A DNA stretch of 28,685 nt from an uncultured Prevotellaceae bacterium (GCA_900541935.1 UQLZ01000027.1:1-28685), one strand, 5' to 3'; counted from the first letter of the stretch, positions 16,980 to 27,002 are shown. Notes: generated from the letters alone by a model not told the origin. A program made the numbers and translations.

Positions 16980-18902
16980 TTGAATAAATTGGAAAATTCT
17001 GATAATATAAAATACGACAAACTGTCGATGATCAACAGTCCCGCTGATTTGAAAAAATTAAGTGTCAACGAATTGAAGGATGTATGCTCGGAAATCAGGC
17101 AATTTATTATAAACAAATTGTCAACTCATCCGGGTCACTTTGCTTCAAGCATGGGTGCTGTGGAACTGACGGTTGCACTGCACTATGTTTTCAACACTCC
17201 ATACGACCGCATCGTTTGGGACGTTGGACATCAGGCATACGCACATAAGATTCTCACCGGGCGAAAAGATGAGTTTTCAACACTGAGAACTCTTAACGGG
17301 CTTAGCGGTTTTCCGAATCCTGAAGAAAGCGAATACGACAGTTTTACAGCAGGGCACGCTTCTAACTCAATTTCCGCCGCGCTTGGTATGGCTATCGCTT
17401 CTAAAATAAAAGGGGAATTTCCTCGCAGAAACGTTATTGCAGTTATCGGCGACGCATCCATATCTGGAGGTCTCGCATTTGAAGGACTTAACAACGCAGC
17501 CGCAAGCAACAGCAACGTTATTATCGTTCTAAATGACAACGATATGTCAATCGACAGAAACGTTGGCTCGCTTAACAAGTATCTGGTAAAGATGACTACA
17601 TCAAAAGGATACAACACTTTCAGATACAAGACTTATAAAATGCTAAAGAAATTGCATCTTATCGACGAGAAGCATCGCGGTGCAATACTTAGATTCAACA
17701 ATAGTTTGAAATCGTTAATTTCAAAGCAACAAAATATCTTTGAAGGGCTTAATATCCGATATTTCGGTCCATACGACGGGCACGACATTGAACGAATTAT
17801 ACGAGTTTTCAACGATATAAAGGATATGGAAGGTCCGAAACTGCTTCACCTTAGAACGATAAAAGGCAAAGGCTTCACTCCTGCTGAGGAAGACCCATGC
17901 ACTTGGCACGCACCAGGCAAATTCGACCCTGAAACGGGAGACCTCGTGAAATCTGGCAACGACGGGCTGATGAAATATCAGGACGTATTCGGCAAAACGC
18001 TCGTTGAACTTGCAATGAAAAACGACAAGATAACCGGTATCACAGCAGCCATGCCGACCGGTTGCTCTATGTGCTTCATGCAAAAGGAATTTCCCAAACG
18101 GACATTCGACGTTGGCATCTCAGAAGAGCATGCAGTAACATTTTCTGGAGGCTTGGCAAAAGACGGAATGATGCCATTCTGTTGCATTTACTCATCATTC
18201 TTGCAGCGTGGATTCGATGAAATTATCCACGACGTTGCAATACAGAATCTTCCTGTTACTTTCTGCCTTGATAGAGCAGGTATTGTTGGCGAAGACGGAG
18301 CAACTCATCACGGTGTCTTTGACCTTAGTTATCTGCGGTTGATTCCAAATATGATTGTTGCCTCTCCAATGAACGAGCACTATCTGCGCAACCTAATGTA
18401 CACAGCCCAACTGAGAGACAAAGGTCCGTTTGCCATACGTTATCCACGAGGCAAAGGTGTCTTAAAAGAATGGCATAACGAAATGCAGCAAATACCAGTT
18501 GGAAAAGGGCGACAGGTTGCTGACGGTGAAGACATTGCTGTTATAACAATTGGTCCTATCGGAAATGAGGCTCTTAAGGCAATCGAAAAAGTTGCAGAGA
18601 AAGGTATAAGAGCTGCCTTGTTTGATATGATATTCCTAAAGCCTCTCGACTGTGACTTACTTGAAAGCATTTGCAAGAAATATGACAAAATAATAACCGT
18701 TGAGGACGGTACTCTAATTGGAGGATTAGGAACTGCAGTTACGGAATGGATTAATGATAACGGATATAAGGTTAAAATAACCCGTCTCGGTATTCCTGAC
18801 AAATTTATAAAGCAGGGAACTGTTCAGCAACTTTATTCAATTTGCGGTATTGATGCAGACAGCATTTCTAAATCGATAACAAAAATGGTAAAAGGAGAAT
18901 AA
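16980..18902 (+). CDS. dxs: 1-deoxy-D-xylulose-5-phosphate synthase
   Basis: The 640-aa thiamine-diphosphate enzyme condenses pyruvate and glyceraldehyde-3-phosphate, the first step of the MEP isoprenoid pathway, which also feeds the undecaprenyl carrier for cell wall. The ThDP/Mg site runs from GDASISGG (157-164) to NDNDMS (185-190). The catalytic Glu is about residue 383 in SEEHAVTFSGG. Other marks are VWDVGHQAYAHKILTGR, DRAGIVGEDGATHHGVFD and IRYPRGKG. The start is uncertain: an in-frame stop at 16974-16976 leaves TTG 16980 (used here), TTG 16989 or ATG 17028. The residues between TTG and ATG (KYDKLSMINSPADLKKL) align well with DXS N-termini, so TTG is preferred. trkA starts one base after the stop. 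Confidence 0.95.
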   Translation: MNKLENSDNIKYDKLSMINSPADLKKLSVNELKDVCSEIRQFIINKLSTHPGHFASSMGAVELTVALHYVFNTPYDRIVWDVGHQAYAHKILTGRKDEFSTLRTLNGLSGFPNPEESEYDSFTAGHASNSISAALGMAIASKIKGEFPRRNVIAVIGDASISGGLAFEGLNNAAASNSNVIIVLNDNDMSIDRNVGSLNKYLVKMTTSKGYNTFRYKTYKMLKKLHLIDEKHRGAILRFNNSLKSLISKQQNIFEGLNIRYFGPYDGHDIERIIRVFNDIKDMEGPKLLHLRTIKGKGFTPAEEDPCTWHAPGKFDPETGDLVKSGNDGLMKYQDVFGKTLVELAMKNDKITGITAAMPTGCSMCFMQKEFPKRTFDVGISEEHAVTFSGGLAKDGMMPFCCIYSSFLQRGFDEIIHDVAIQNLPVTFCLDRAGIVGEDGATHHGVFDLSYLRLIPNMIVASPMNEHYLRNLMYTAQLRDKGPFAIRYPRGKGVLKEWHNEMQQIPVGKGRQVADGEDIAVITIGPIGNEALKAIEKVAEKGIRAALFDMIFLKPLDCDLLESICKKYDKIITVEDGTLIGGLGTAVTEWINDNGYKVKITRLGIPDKFIKQGTVQQLYSICGIDADSISKSITKMVKGE

Positions 18903-18903
18903 A

Positions 18904-20241
18904 ATGAAGATTATAATCGCCGGAGCCGGAGAAGTTGGCACACACCTCGCCAAATTGCTATCAAAGGAAGGACAAGATGTTATATTAATAGACCCTGACG
19001 AAACAAAACTGCAAGTAGTTGACTCTAACTACAACCTAATGACAATTGCAGGAAGCCCAACCACTTTCAAACTTCTGAAAGAGGCAAACGTCAAAGATGC
19101 GGACTTATATATTGCTGTTACACCTTTTGAGACAAGAAATATCGTTTCTTGCTCTATGGCGAAAGGGTTAGGAGCCAAAAAAACCGTTGCCAGAATTGAC
19201 AATCTTGAATTTATGAAATCGGAATACACTCCTTTCTTCAAAGATATGGGAGTTGACGACCTCATCTATCCTGAATATTTCGCTTCCCTCGAAATGATGT
19301 CAGCACTGAGCCACACTTGGGCAAGAAATTGGTTCGAACTTTACAACGGAGAACTTATTCTGATAGGAGTAAAACTTAGGGAGAATGCCAAACTCATAAA
19401 CCACAAATTGAAAGATTTGGCAAGCAAAAGCCAATCTTTCCATATTTCTGCAATCCAAAGGAAGCATGAAACAATAATTCCTCGAGGTGACGATCACCTG
19501 GAAGTAGGAGATATAGCTTACTTTACAACTCAAAAAGAATTTGTTTCTGAAATTATTGACGTTTGCGGGAAAAGGATTACAAATGTCAAGCGAATACTAA
19601 TTTTAGGAGGTAGCAGGATTGCTGTGCAACTTGCAAATATGCTCGGGGACTCTTTCAAACTGAAAATAATCGAATCCGACAGGGAAAAATGCTTGAGACT
19701 AATTGAAAAAGTTCCAGAAAACTGTTCTATCATCAACGGTGACGGCAGAGACATTGATCTGCTTATCGAAGAAGGAATCGCAGATTATGACGCATTTATC
19801 GCTCTTACTGCAAGTTCCGAAACCAATATCCTCGCTTGCTTAAATGCCAAGGAATTTGGTGTTAGAAAAACAATTGCAGAAGTTGAAAACATCCAATTCA
19901 TAGCAGAAGCGGAAAACCTGAATATCGGAACTATTATAAATAAGAAACTGCTTGCCTCAAGTAAAATTTTCCAGATACTTCTCGACTTCGATTCGTCAAA
20001 TGCAAAATGCCTCGCTCTTACAGATGCTGAGGTTGCAGAACTGATTGTCAAAGAAGGCTCAAAAATCACTTCAGGCCCTGTCAAAGACTTAAAATTATCA
20101 AAAGATATGACTATTGCCGGATTGATAAGAGATGGCAAAGGTATGCTTGTTAATGGTAATACTGTTATACAATCTGGTGACCACGTTCTGATTTTCTGCC
20201 TTTCAGGTGCTCTTCACAAGGTGGAAAAATTCTTTAACTAA
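18904..20241 (+). CDS. trkA: Trk potassium uptake regulatory subunit
   Basis: The 445-aa cytoplasmic protein has two RCK modules in tandem. The first Rossmann motif is GAGEVG (7-12) with an acidic end of strand 2 (LIDPDE). The second starts near residue 233 (ILGGSRIAVQLANML). Each is followed by an RCK-C/TrkA-C domain, the last ending ...GDHVLIFCLSGALHKVEKFF. TrkA binds NAD(H) and adenine nucleotides and gates TrkH at the inner membrane. It lies directly upstream of trkH (8-base gap), the usual functional pairing. Its placement one base after dxs shows that both share one message. Confidence 0.95.
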   Translation: MKIIIAGAGEVGTHLAKLLSKEGQDVILIDPDETKLQVVDSNYNLMTIAGSPTTFKLLKEANVKDADLYIAVTPFETRNIVSCSMAKGLGAKKTVARIDNLEFMKSEYTPFFKDMGVDDLIYPEYFASLEMMSALSHTWARNWFELYNGELILIGVKLRENAKLINHKLKDLASKSQSFHISAIQRKHETIIPRGDDHLEVGDIAYFTTQKEFVSEIIDVCGKRITNVKRILILGGSRIAVQLANMLGDSFKLKIIESDREKCLRLIEKVPENCSIINGDGRDIDLLIEEGIADYDAFIALTASSETNILACLNAKEFGVRKTIAEVENIQFIAEAENLNIGTIINKKLLASSKIFQILLDFDSSNAKCLALTDAEVAELIVKEGSKITSGPVKDLKLSKDMTIAGLIRDGKGMLVNGNTVIQSGDHVLIFCLSGALHKVEKFFN

Positions 20242-20249
20242 ACATTGTC

Positions 20250-21725
20250 ATGATTTTTAGCAACAGAATACATATCAATTTCAACATTATCTTTAGGCTG
20301 TCGGGGATGCTTCTATGCATCGAAGCCCTATTTATGTCAATTGCGTTAATTATAAGCATCATATATGACGAAAGAGATGACATAATAGGACTAATGTGGT
20401 CTTCTTTAATAACTTTTGGAACAGGTTTGCTGATGTCGTTCTTAACTAAAGACAAAAACAGCGACATGGGCAAACGTGAGGGTTTTCTTCTCACAGGAAT
20501 TACCTGGCTGCTTTTTTCCATCTTTGGTACTCTGCCTTTTATTTTATGCCCTACTGGGCTGAATGTGGCATCCGCTTTCTTCGAATCGGTTTCGGGTATA
20601 ACAACAACAGGGGCTTCTGTAATTACAGACGTTGAAAATTGCTCGCACGGAATTCTTATGTGGCGCGCCATATCGCACTTTATCGGCGGTATGGGTATTA
20701 TTCTCTTTACCCTTGCAGTGCTTCCTATGCTGAACAAACAAAGTGGTGTACAGTTATTCAATGCCGAAGTAACAGGCATTACTCACGACAAGGTTAGACC
20801 AAGAATCAGCCACACAGCAAAATGCCTTTGGATTGTATATATTGCATTAATTGTTATTTGTGCAATACTGCTATGGTTTGGACCAATGAATTTTTTTGAT
20901 GCAATATGCCACTCCCTTTCTGCAATATCTACAGGAGGATTCTCTACAAAAAACCTTAGCATTGAAGGTTTCAACTCTGACTACATAAAAATTATAATGA
21001 CTATTTTTATGTTTTTATCTGGCATTAATTTTGCACTACTTTTTAATTTTGCCGTTGGAAACAGAAAAGCATTGCTTAAAAATGACACTTTCAAATGGTA
21101 TTCTGGAATAACGCTTCTCGGTTTTGCAATTATATTTATAGGATTGATTTCTTTCAGCAACCATACAGACTTTTTAGGACTATTTATTGACACTTTATTC
21201 CAAACAGTTTCTGCAATAACTTCCTCTGGATTTACTGGTTCAAACTTTACCCAATGGCACGGAATTACAATCATAACGCTACTGACTATAATGTTTGTTG
21301 GCTCCTGTGCTGGTTCAACTGCTGGAGGTGCTAAAATTGACAGGTTGATGATTACGCTAAAAAATACAAAAAATGAGATTTACAGAATATTACACCCGAA
21401 TACAATTATGCCAATAAGGGCGAATGGAAAAGTCATTTCCCAAGACCTTGTTACTAAAACCGGGGCATTCCTACTTATTTTTGTATGTATGACTATCGTA
21501 GGAACAACTATTCTCATCGCACAAGGATTCAAGGAATTTGATGCTCTTTTCACTACAATATCCTGCGCCAGTAACAATGGTTTGGGATATGGAGCAACAG
21601 CATCAAACTTCTCGACAATACCTGACCTAAGCAAATATATCATGTCTTTACTTATGATTATTGGACGCTTGGAAATATTTACTATTATAATTATCTTTAC
21701 ACGAACTTTCTGGAATAAAGAATAA
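20250..21725 (+). CDS. trkH: Trk potassium uptake channel subunit
   Basis: The 491-aa polytopic inner-membrane protein has four pore-loop repeats carrying the K+ filter residues: TTTGAS (118-123), STGGFS (227-232), SSGFTG (325-330) and NNGLGYG (442-448). Between loops 3 and 4 is the conserved GSCAGSTAGGAK (351-362). About ten hydrophobic segments fit the SKT-family fold. Together with TrkA it forms the gated K+ uptake system. The gene begins 8 bases after trkA and ends 19 bases before ftsK. It looks complete. Confidence 0.96.
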   Translation: MIFSNRIHINFNIIFRLSGMLLCIEALFMSIALIISIIYDERDDIIGLMWSSLITFGTGLLMSFLTKDKNSDMGKREGFLLTGITWLLFSIFGTLPFILCPTGLNVASAFFESVSGITTTGASVITDVENCSHGILMWRAISHFIGGMGIILFTLAVLPMLNKQSGVQLFNAEVTGITHDKVRPRISHTAKCLWIVYIALIVICAILLWFGPMNFFDAICHSLSAISTGGFSTKNLSIEGFNSDYIKIIMTIFMFLSGINFALLFNFAVGNRKALLKNDTFKWYSGITLLGFAIIFIGLISFSNHTDFLGLFIDTLFQTVSAITSSGFTGSNFTQWHGITIITLLTIMFVGSCAGSTAGGAKIDRLMITLKNTKNEIYRILHPNTIMPIRANGKVISQDLVTKTGAFLLIFVCMTIVGTTILIAQGFKEFDALFTTISCASNNGLGYGATASNFSTIPDLSKYIMSLLMIIGRLEIFTIIIIFTRTFWNKE

Positions 21726-21744
21726 CAACTAAATAATTTATCTC

Positions 21745-24333
21745 GTGGGACTTAAAATAGACGAACAATATAATCCTGTTTTCAAAAAAGAAACAGAGCA
21801 TAAACCAATTGACGATATAAACGAAGTTTCGGATGAAACGGTCAATAAAAGCAAGGTTAGAAAGAAAAAAGAAAGCAATGGCGAGAAAGAGAATAAAACG
21901 CCTTTCTTCGGACCAATAACTAAAGGGCTTATCGGTTTTGCTTTAATTCTATTTTCTTTTTTACTATTCATTGCGTGCGTTTCATACATAAAAAGCGGAC
22001 CAATTGACCAAAGTCTTGTAACAACAAAAACAATTCTTGAAAATGCACAAAATAGCAACATTGCAAACAGCGGAGGCTCTTTCGGTGCTGCTTTTTCAGA
22101 AAAATTCTTTAATAGAGGGTTCGGTATAGGGACCTTCTTTATCATCACATTTATTTTTATTTTTGGAATGAAATTAATTGGATGGTATAAAAAGAAACTT
22201 CTTTCAGCATTTTTCATTTGTGCCGTTGCAACCATAACAACGTCAAGCGTCATAGGTCTTATTTTTATTAACTTTCCAATGCCGTACGCCTTGGGAGGAA
22301 GCCACGGTACCCAATTAAGCATCTTGCTGACAAACTTAACTGGTGTATATGGTGCGCTTTTCATCAATATTTTTCTAATTGCTATCCTTGCTGTTTTATG
22401 CCTTAATCACATAAAAGGCATTTTCGCCCATTTAAAAAAATACCTTTCCAAGAGAAGAGAAGAAAAAGAAAGGATTAAAATGGAGCAAGAGGAAGAGAAA
22501 GCAAAAGAAGAGCAGAAAAAGGCCGAAGAACTTGAAGAGCAAAAAGCACAAGAAACCCTGAAAGAAGTGAATTTTGATGACTCAGACAATACTGTAATCA
22601 AGACACTTGACATTGAAGACGATAACGATGATTTGGAGGATGAAAAAGAACCGGAAATAGATAAAGTAAAATACATTGCCGAAAAGACTATAAAACAGGA
22701 TAACAGCACTTTTACTTATGATGAAACAGGCAAAGAAATGCCTATTGAAGAAAGCAGTGAACCTGTTATAAATGTTTCTGCTGCAGCACCAATAAAACAA
22801 GCAGATACGGTTACTGAAAAATTATATGACCCAACAGCCGAACTGTCACGCTTCAAGACTCCTCCAACAACAATACTGAAGGAGGTAAAAAACAACACCA
22901 TTAGTGTTGACATGGAAGAGCAGGATGAGAACAAAGAGCGAATAACAAACGCACTAAGTACTTACGGCATTAAAATCCGCAGTATAGAGGTATGCGTTGG
23001 CCCTACCGTCACTCTATATGAAATTGTTCCTGCTGAAGGCGTGAGAATCGCAAAAATCAAAGGTCTTGAAGATGATATTGCAATGAGTATTGCAGCCTTC
23101 GGTATCCGTATTATAGCACCTATTCCTGGAAAAGGCACTATAGGTATTGAAGTTCCTAACAGGGAAAAACAAACCGTTTCTATCCGCTCCATCATTGAAT
23201 CGGAGAAGTTCCAGAATTGCAAGTATGAACTGCCTGTAGCTATGGGATGCACTATATCTAACGACATATTCATTGCAGACCTCACAAAGATGCCACACCT
23301 GCTCGTTGCAGGTGCGACAGGTATGGGTAAGTCTGTTGGCTTAAATACAATACTTGCAAGTTTGCTTTACAAAAAGCATCCATCACAACTGAAACTTGTT
23401 ATGGTTGACCCTAAAATGGTTGAATTTGGAATGTATGAGCCTCTTGTTAAGCACTATCTTGCCCAAATGGAGGATTCTAACGAGGCTATAATTACAAATA
23501 TGCATAAGGCTGTGGCAACGCTTAACTCTCTTGTGCAAGAAATGGAGGACCGATTGGTTTTGCTTAACGACGCAAAGGAAAGAAACATTCAGGACTATAA
23601 CAAGAAATTCATTGAAAGGAAACTAAATCCAGAGAAAGGTCACAAATTCCTGCCTTACATCGTTGTTATCATTGATGAGTTGGCAGACTTGATTATGAAT
23701 ATCGGCAGAAAAGAAGTTGAAACCCCTATCGCACGTATTACCCAAAAGGCTCGTGCCGTTGGCATTCACATGATTTTGGCTACACAAAGACCATCAACCG
23801 ACATCATTACAGGTCTTATAAAAAACAACTGCCCGAGTCGAATTGCATTCCGCGTAACACAAATGGTTGACAGCCGAACGATTCTTGACCGCTCAGGGGC
23901 TCAGCAACTAATGCCACGCGGCGATATGCTTATAATGTATGATAATGTAATCACACGCGTTCAATGTGCATTTATCAGCACAAAGGAAGTTGAAGATATA
24001 GTATCTTTCATAAGCAAGCAACCTGGCTATGACGAACCATACATTCTCCCGCAGTATATAGAGCAGAATAATGACTCTGCAGGTACTGTTTCTGGAGGTA
24101 ATGCTTCTTTCGAAAGGGACCCTCTCTTTGAAGATGCCGCAGAGTTTATCATAAACGGTCAAACAGCATCAACATCTTCACTCCAGAGAAGATACTCTAT
24201 AGGTTACAACAGAGCAGGCAAAATTATGGACCAAATGGAGGCTGCTGGGATTGTTGGGCCTGCTATGGGTGGTAAGCCAAGACAAGTATTGATTGACTAC
24301 ACCCAACTTTCACGCATTCTAAATAACGAATAA
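21745..24333 (+). CDS. ftsK: DNA translocase FtsK/SpoIIIE
   Basis: The 862-aa septal ATPase pumps chromosome DNA during division and delivers dif sites to XerCD. Four hydrophobic segments (~60-84, 125-147, 152-177, 195-225) form the membrane domain. A highly charged, Glu/Lys-rich probable coiled coil and acidic linker follow (~230-330). The motor domain has a P-loop GATGMGKS (523-530), VDPKMVEF, Walker B IIDELADL (Asp644/Glu645) and QKARAVGIHMILATQRPSTD. The C-terminal gamma winged helix (~788-862: SSLQRRYSIGYNRAGKIMD) recognises polar KOPS-like sequences. The start is GTG 21745, with no ATG before the membrane domain. lolA starts one base after the stop. Met in the P-loop in place of Ser is tolerated at that site. 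Confidence 0.96.
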   Translation: MGLKIDEQYNPVFKKETEHKPIDDINEVSDETVNKSKVRKKKESNGEKENKTPFFGPITKGLIGFALILFSFLLFIACVSYIKSGPIDQSLVTTKTILENAQNSNIANSGGSFGAAFSEKFFNRGFGIGTFFIITFIFIFGMKLIGWYKKKLLSAFFICAVATITTSSVIGLIFINFPMPYALGGSHGTQLSILLTNLTGVYGALFINIFLIAILAVLCLNHIKGIFAHLKKYLSKRREEKERIKMEQEEEKAKEEQKKAEELEEQKAQETLKEVNFDDSDNTVIKTLDIEDDNDDLEDEKEPEIDKVKYIAEKTIKQDNSTFTYDETGKEMPIEESSEPVINVSAAAPIKQADTVTEKLYDPTAELSRFKTPPTTILKEVKNNTISVDMEEQDENKERITNALSTYGIKIRSIEVCVGPTVTLYEIVPAEGVRIAKIKGLEDDIAMSIAAFGIRIIAPIPGKGTIGIEVPNREKQTVSIRSIIESEKFQNCKYELPVAMGCTISNDIFIADLTKMPHLLVAGATGMGKSVGLNTILASLLYKKHPSQLKLVMVDPKMVEFGMYEPLVKHYLAQMEDSNEAIITNMHKAVATLNSLVQEMEDRLVLLNDAKERNIQDYNKKFIERKLNPEKGHKFLPYIVVIIDELADLIMNIGRKEVETPIARITQKARAVGIHMILATQRPSTDIITGLIKNNCPSRIAFRVTQMVDSRTILDRSGAQQLMPRGDMLIMYDNVITRVQCAFISTKEVEDIVSFISKQPGYDEPYILPQYIEQNNDSAGTVSGGNASFERDPLFEDAAEFIINGQTASTSSLQRRYSIGYNRAGKIMDQMEAAGIVGPAMGGKPRQVLIDYTQLSRILNNE

Positions 24334-24334
24334 T

Positions 24335-24949
24335 ATGAAGAAACTTTTTATCACAATAATTTGCACAATTATTTCTTTAAATTCTTTCGCCGACAATTCA
24401 ACTAACATTATTAGCAAAGTTGTCAGCAACTATAAGGCTCAAAAAGGAATATCCGCTAACTACTCAATAGCGACTAACCAAGGCTACTCTAAAGGTTCTA
24501 TAATTATGGAAGGTAACAAATTCCGTATGCAATCAAACGACTTAATTTGTTGGTATGATGGAAAGACGCAATGGAGTTACTCTCCCATGACAGAAGAGGT
24601 TAATATTTCTGAACCGACAAACGAAGAATTGCAAATGGTAAACCCCTACGCAATTGTAAGCAATTTCCAAAATGCTTTTAATTCCAAGCAAATAAAATCT
24701 ACAACTGCCGGCAACCACGTCGTCAGGCTTACTCCCAAAAAATCAAATTCATCTGAAATTGCAAAAATAACAATTACTATAAGCCAAAAAACATATCTGC
24801 CAAACAAGATTGTTTTTGAATTGAAGGACAAAACCCAACTTATTATAGTTGTTTCAAATTATAAATGCAAGCAGACTTTTGCTAATTCAGAATTTATATT
24901 TAATAAAACCCTCGTTCCTGAAGGGACTCCTATTATTGACTTAAGATAA
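24335..24949 (+). CDS. LolA-like outer-membrane lipoprotein carrier
   Basis: The 204-aa periplasmic protein has a clear signal peptide (MKKLFITIICTIISLNSFA, then DN). The mature part follows the LolA pattern: an N-terminal helix (NIISKVVSNYKAQKGI), a strand pair with GYSKGSIIMEGNKFRM, DGKTQWSYSP (the LolA 'DGK.LW.Y.P' segment), EEVNISEP, and a late PNKIVFELKDKTQ strand. LolA carries lipoproteins from LolCDE to the outer membrane. Divergence from proteobacterial LolA is large, so I leave the symbol blank. It sits between ftsK and trxB with 1- and 11-base gaps, an ftsK-lolA pairing that many bacteria keep. Confidence 0.85.
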   Translation: MKKLFITIICTIISLNSFADNSTNIISKVVSNYKAQKGISANYSIATNQGYSKGSIIMEGNKFRMQSNDLICWYDGKTQWSYSPMTEEVNISEPTNEELQMVNPYAIVSNFQNAFNSKQIKSTTAGNHVVRLTPKKSNSSEIAKITITISQKTYLPNKIVFELKDKTQLIIVVSNYKCKQTFANSEFIFNKTLVPEGTPIIDLR

Positions 24950-24960
24950 CTCAACGAATT

Positions 24961-25905
24961 ATGGAAGACATTAAAACAAAATGCCTTATAATTGGCTCAG
25001 GTCCTGCCGGATATACCGCAGGCATATACGCTTCTCGTGCCAACCTTGAACCCGTCCTTGCTGAAGGTTTACAACCTGGCGGACAGTTAACAACAACTAC
25101 CGAAATTGAAAACTTCCCTGGATATCCAGAAGGAATAACCGGTCCTGACATGATGGAAGAACTCAAAAAGCAGGCTGAGCGCTTCGGAACTAAAGTTATC
25201 AATAGCTCTATCTCAAGCGTTGATTTTTCCTGCTACCCTCTTAAAGCGGTTACAGATGAAAATCAAACCATATACGCTGATACAGTAATTATCGCAACTG
25301 GCGCTTCTGCAAAATATCTTGGTCTTGACGATGAAAAGAAATATGCAGGCATGGGAGTTTCTGCATGTGCCACTTGCGACGGTTTCTTCTATAGAAAAAA
25401 GGTCGTTGCCGTTGTTGGTGGAGGTGACACTGCTTGCGAAGAGGCTACCTATCTTAGCCAATTGGCAAGCAAAGTTTATCTAATTGTTAGAAAAGACTAC
25501 CTAAGGGCTTCAAAGGTTATGCAGGACAGAGTGTTGAATAACGATAAGATTGAAGTTCTTTTTAACACAAATACAGTTGGTCTTTTTGGAGAAAACGGTG
25601 TTGAAGGCGCACACCTTGTTAAATACAAAGGAACAGACAAAGAGGAAAAGCTTGACATCAATATCGACGGATTCTTCCTTGCTATCGGTCACAAGCCTAA
25701 TACAGATATATTCAAAGACTTCATTGCTCTTGATGAACAAGGATACATTAAGACTAACGGAATAACAACGGCTACAAACATTCCTGGCGTTTTTGCGGCT
25801 GGCGACGTTGCCGACCCTATATACCGTCAGGCTATCACTTCTGCGGGAATGGGTGCAAAAGCCGCTATCGACGCAGAGAGATTCATTGCCTCTAAAGGAG
25901 ATTAA
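24961..25905 (+). CDS. trxB: Thioredoxin-disulfide reductase
   Basis: The 314-aa flavoprotein transfers electrons from NADPH to thioredoxin in the cytoplasm. The FAD motif is GSGPAGYTAGIYASRA (12-27). The redox-active pair is C136/C139 in CATCDG. The NADPH motif is VGGGDTACEEATYL from ~152, followed by VRKDYLRAS. The second FAD motif is GVFAAGDVAD near the C-terminus. Length and motif order are those of low-molecular-weight TrxB. It is the last gene of the dxs operon, 11 bases after lolA, and a stem-loop follows its stop. Confidence 0.97.
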   Translation: MEDIKTKCLIIGSGPAGYTAGIYASRANLEPVLAEGLQPGGQLTTTTEIENFPGYPEGITGPDMMEELKKQAERFGTKVINSSISSVDFSCYPLKAVTDENQTIYADTVIIATGASAKYLGLDDEKKYAGMGVSACATCDGFFYRKKVVAVVGGGDTACEEATYLSQLASKVYLIVRKDYLRASKVMQDRVLNNDKIEVLFNTNTVGLFGENGVEGAHLVKYKGTDKEEKLDINIDGFFLAIGHKPNTDIFKDFIALDEQGYIKTNGITTATNIPGVFAAGDVADPIYRQAITSAGMGAKAAIDAERFIASKGD

Positions 25906-25912
25906 TGCAAAT

Positions 25913-25955
25913 GGGACTGCGTCAAATCAAGCATTTGGCTCAGTCCATTAATTTT
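25913..25955 (+). terminator. Stem-loop terminator after trxB
   Basis: GGACTG (25914-25919) pairs with CAGTCC (25941-25946), and inside them CAAAT (25923-25927) pairs with ATTTG (25933-25937). A short T-run (25952-25955) follows. It marks the end of the dxs-to-trxB transcription unit. The remaining ~95 bases before dus show no clear promoter. Confidence 0.65.
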
Positions 25956-26051
25956 ACAAACACTTGAGCATTATACAGACCAAATCATTTTTTTGCCACA
26001 AACATTTAAAATAACTTATTCCAATTACAGGAATATGCAATATTCTTCTTT

Positions 26052-26975
26052 ATGGAAATACATTTTGCTCCTTTACAAGGTCATACCGACTACTATTACA
26101 GAAAGTTCTATTCTGATATTTACGATGGAATAGACTGCTTCTACACCCCTTTTATTCGCCTTGAAAAGGGAGAACCGCGAAAACAAGACATTGACAGACT
26201 TAGAAAATCTGCAGACGATGGCATAAACATTGTTCCTCAAATAATTTTTGGCTCCACAAAAGAGTTCAACACTCTAACAACCGCTATAAAGGATTTGGGA
26301 TTTAACAGAATAGACCTGAATCTCGGCTGCCCTTACCCTATGCAAACAAGCAAACACCGCGGTGCCGCACTTATCAACAATATACATGTAATGGAGGCAG
26401 TAGCGGATATCATAAAGAAAGATACGGAAACTTCATACTCAATAAAAATGAGGCTCGGATTAAAAGAGCCTGAAGAATGGACATCGCTAATGCCCGTTCT
26501 GAACAGTATGAAACTGGAGCACCTGACAATACACCCCCGTATTGGCAAACAAATGTATTCAGGCGAAATAAATGAAGAGCAGTTCAAACTAATAATCAAA
26601 GAATCAAATAATCCTATTATATGGAATGGTGATATACTCAACATAGAGGATATCAAACGCATTCAGCAAGAATATCCTCAAATAAAAGGGATTATGATAG
26701 GCAGAGGACTCCTTGCACGCCCTTCTCTTGCTATAGAATGGAAATCTGGAGAGGAATGGACTAAAAAGGAAAGATTGCAAAAAATTCTCCAATTCCACTC
26801 CCTACTGTTCGAAACATACGAGAACACCCTTTGCGGTCAAACTCAAATTCTACAGAAAATTAAACCTTTTTGGGAATACCTCGAAGATGAAATAGGAAGA
26901 AAGGCTCACAAGTCTATAAAAAAAGCAATCAATACCGACAAATATCGCTCGGCTTTAAGACTTATAGAATTATAG
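26052..26975 (+). CDS. tRNA-dihydrouridine synthase family protein
   Basis: The 307-aa FMN enzyme reduces uridine to dihydrouridine in tRNA D-loops. The protein starts FAPLQGHTDYYYRKF (Dus 'APM.G.TD..FR' motif). The catalytic Cys93 is in LNLGCPYPM, then K101-H-RGAAL, a KMRLGL segment, HPRIGKQMYSG (normally HGRT..Q.Y.G) and IMIGRGLLARPSL for FMN phosphate. Which U positions it modifies cannot be told. A subfamily symbol (dusA/B/C) is not assigned because the family motifs deviate in the Bacteroidota form. It is monocistronic, with terminators on both sides. Confidence 0.93.
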   Translation: MEIHFAPLQGHTDYYYRKFYSDIYDGIDCFYTPFIRLEKGEPRKQDIDRLRKSADDGINIVPQIIFGSTKEFNTLTTAIKDLGFNRIDLNLGCPYPMQTSKHRGAALINNIHVMEAVADIIKKDTETSYSIKMRLGLKEPEEWTSLMPVLNSMKLEHLTIHPRIGKQMYSGEINEEQFKLIIKESNNPIIWNGDILNIEDIKRIQQEYPQIKGIMIGRGLLARPSLAIEWKSGEEWTKKERLQKILQFHSLLFETYENTLCGQTQILQKIKPFWEYLEDEIGRKAHKSIKKAINTDKYRSALRLIEL

Positions 26976-27002
26976 ACCTCATTTTTATAAATAAAAATCA
27001 CA

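Noticed and set aside
21738..22367. Minus-strand frame of 209 codons
   Set aside because: Antisense to the ftsK membrane domain, whose motifs and operon position are certain.
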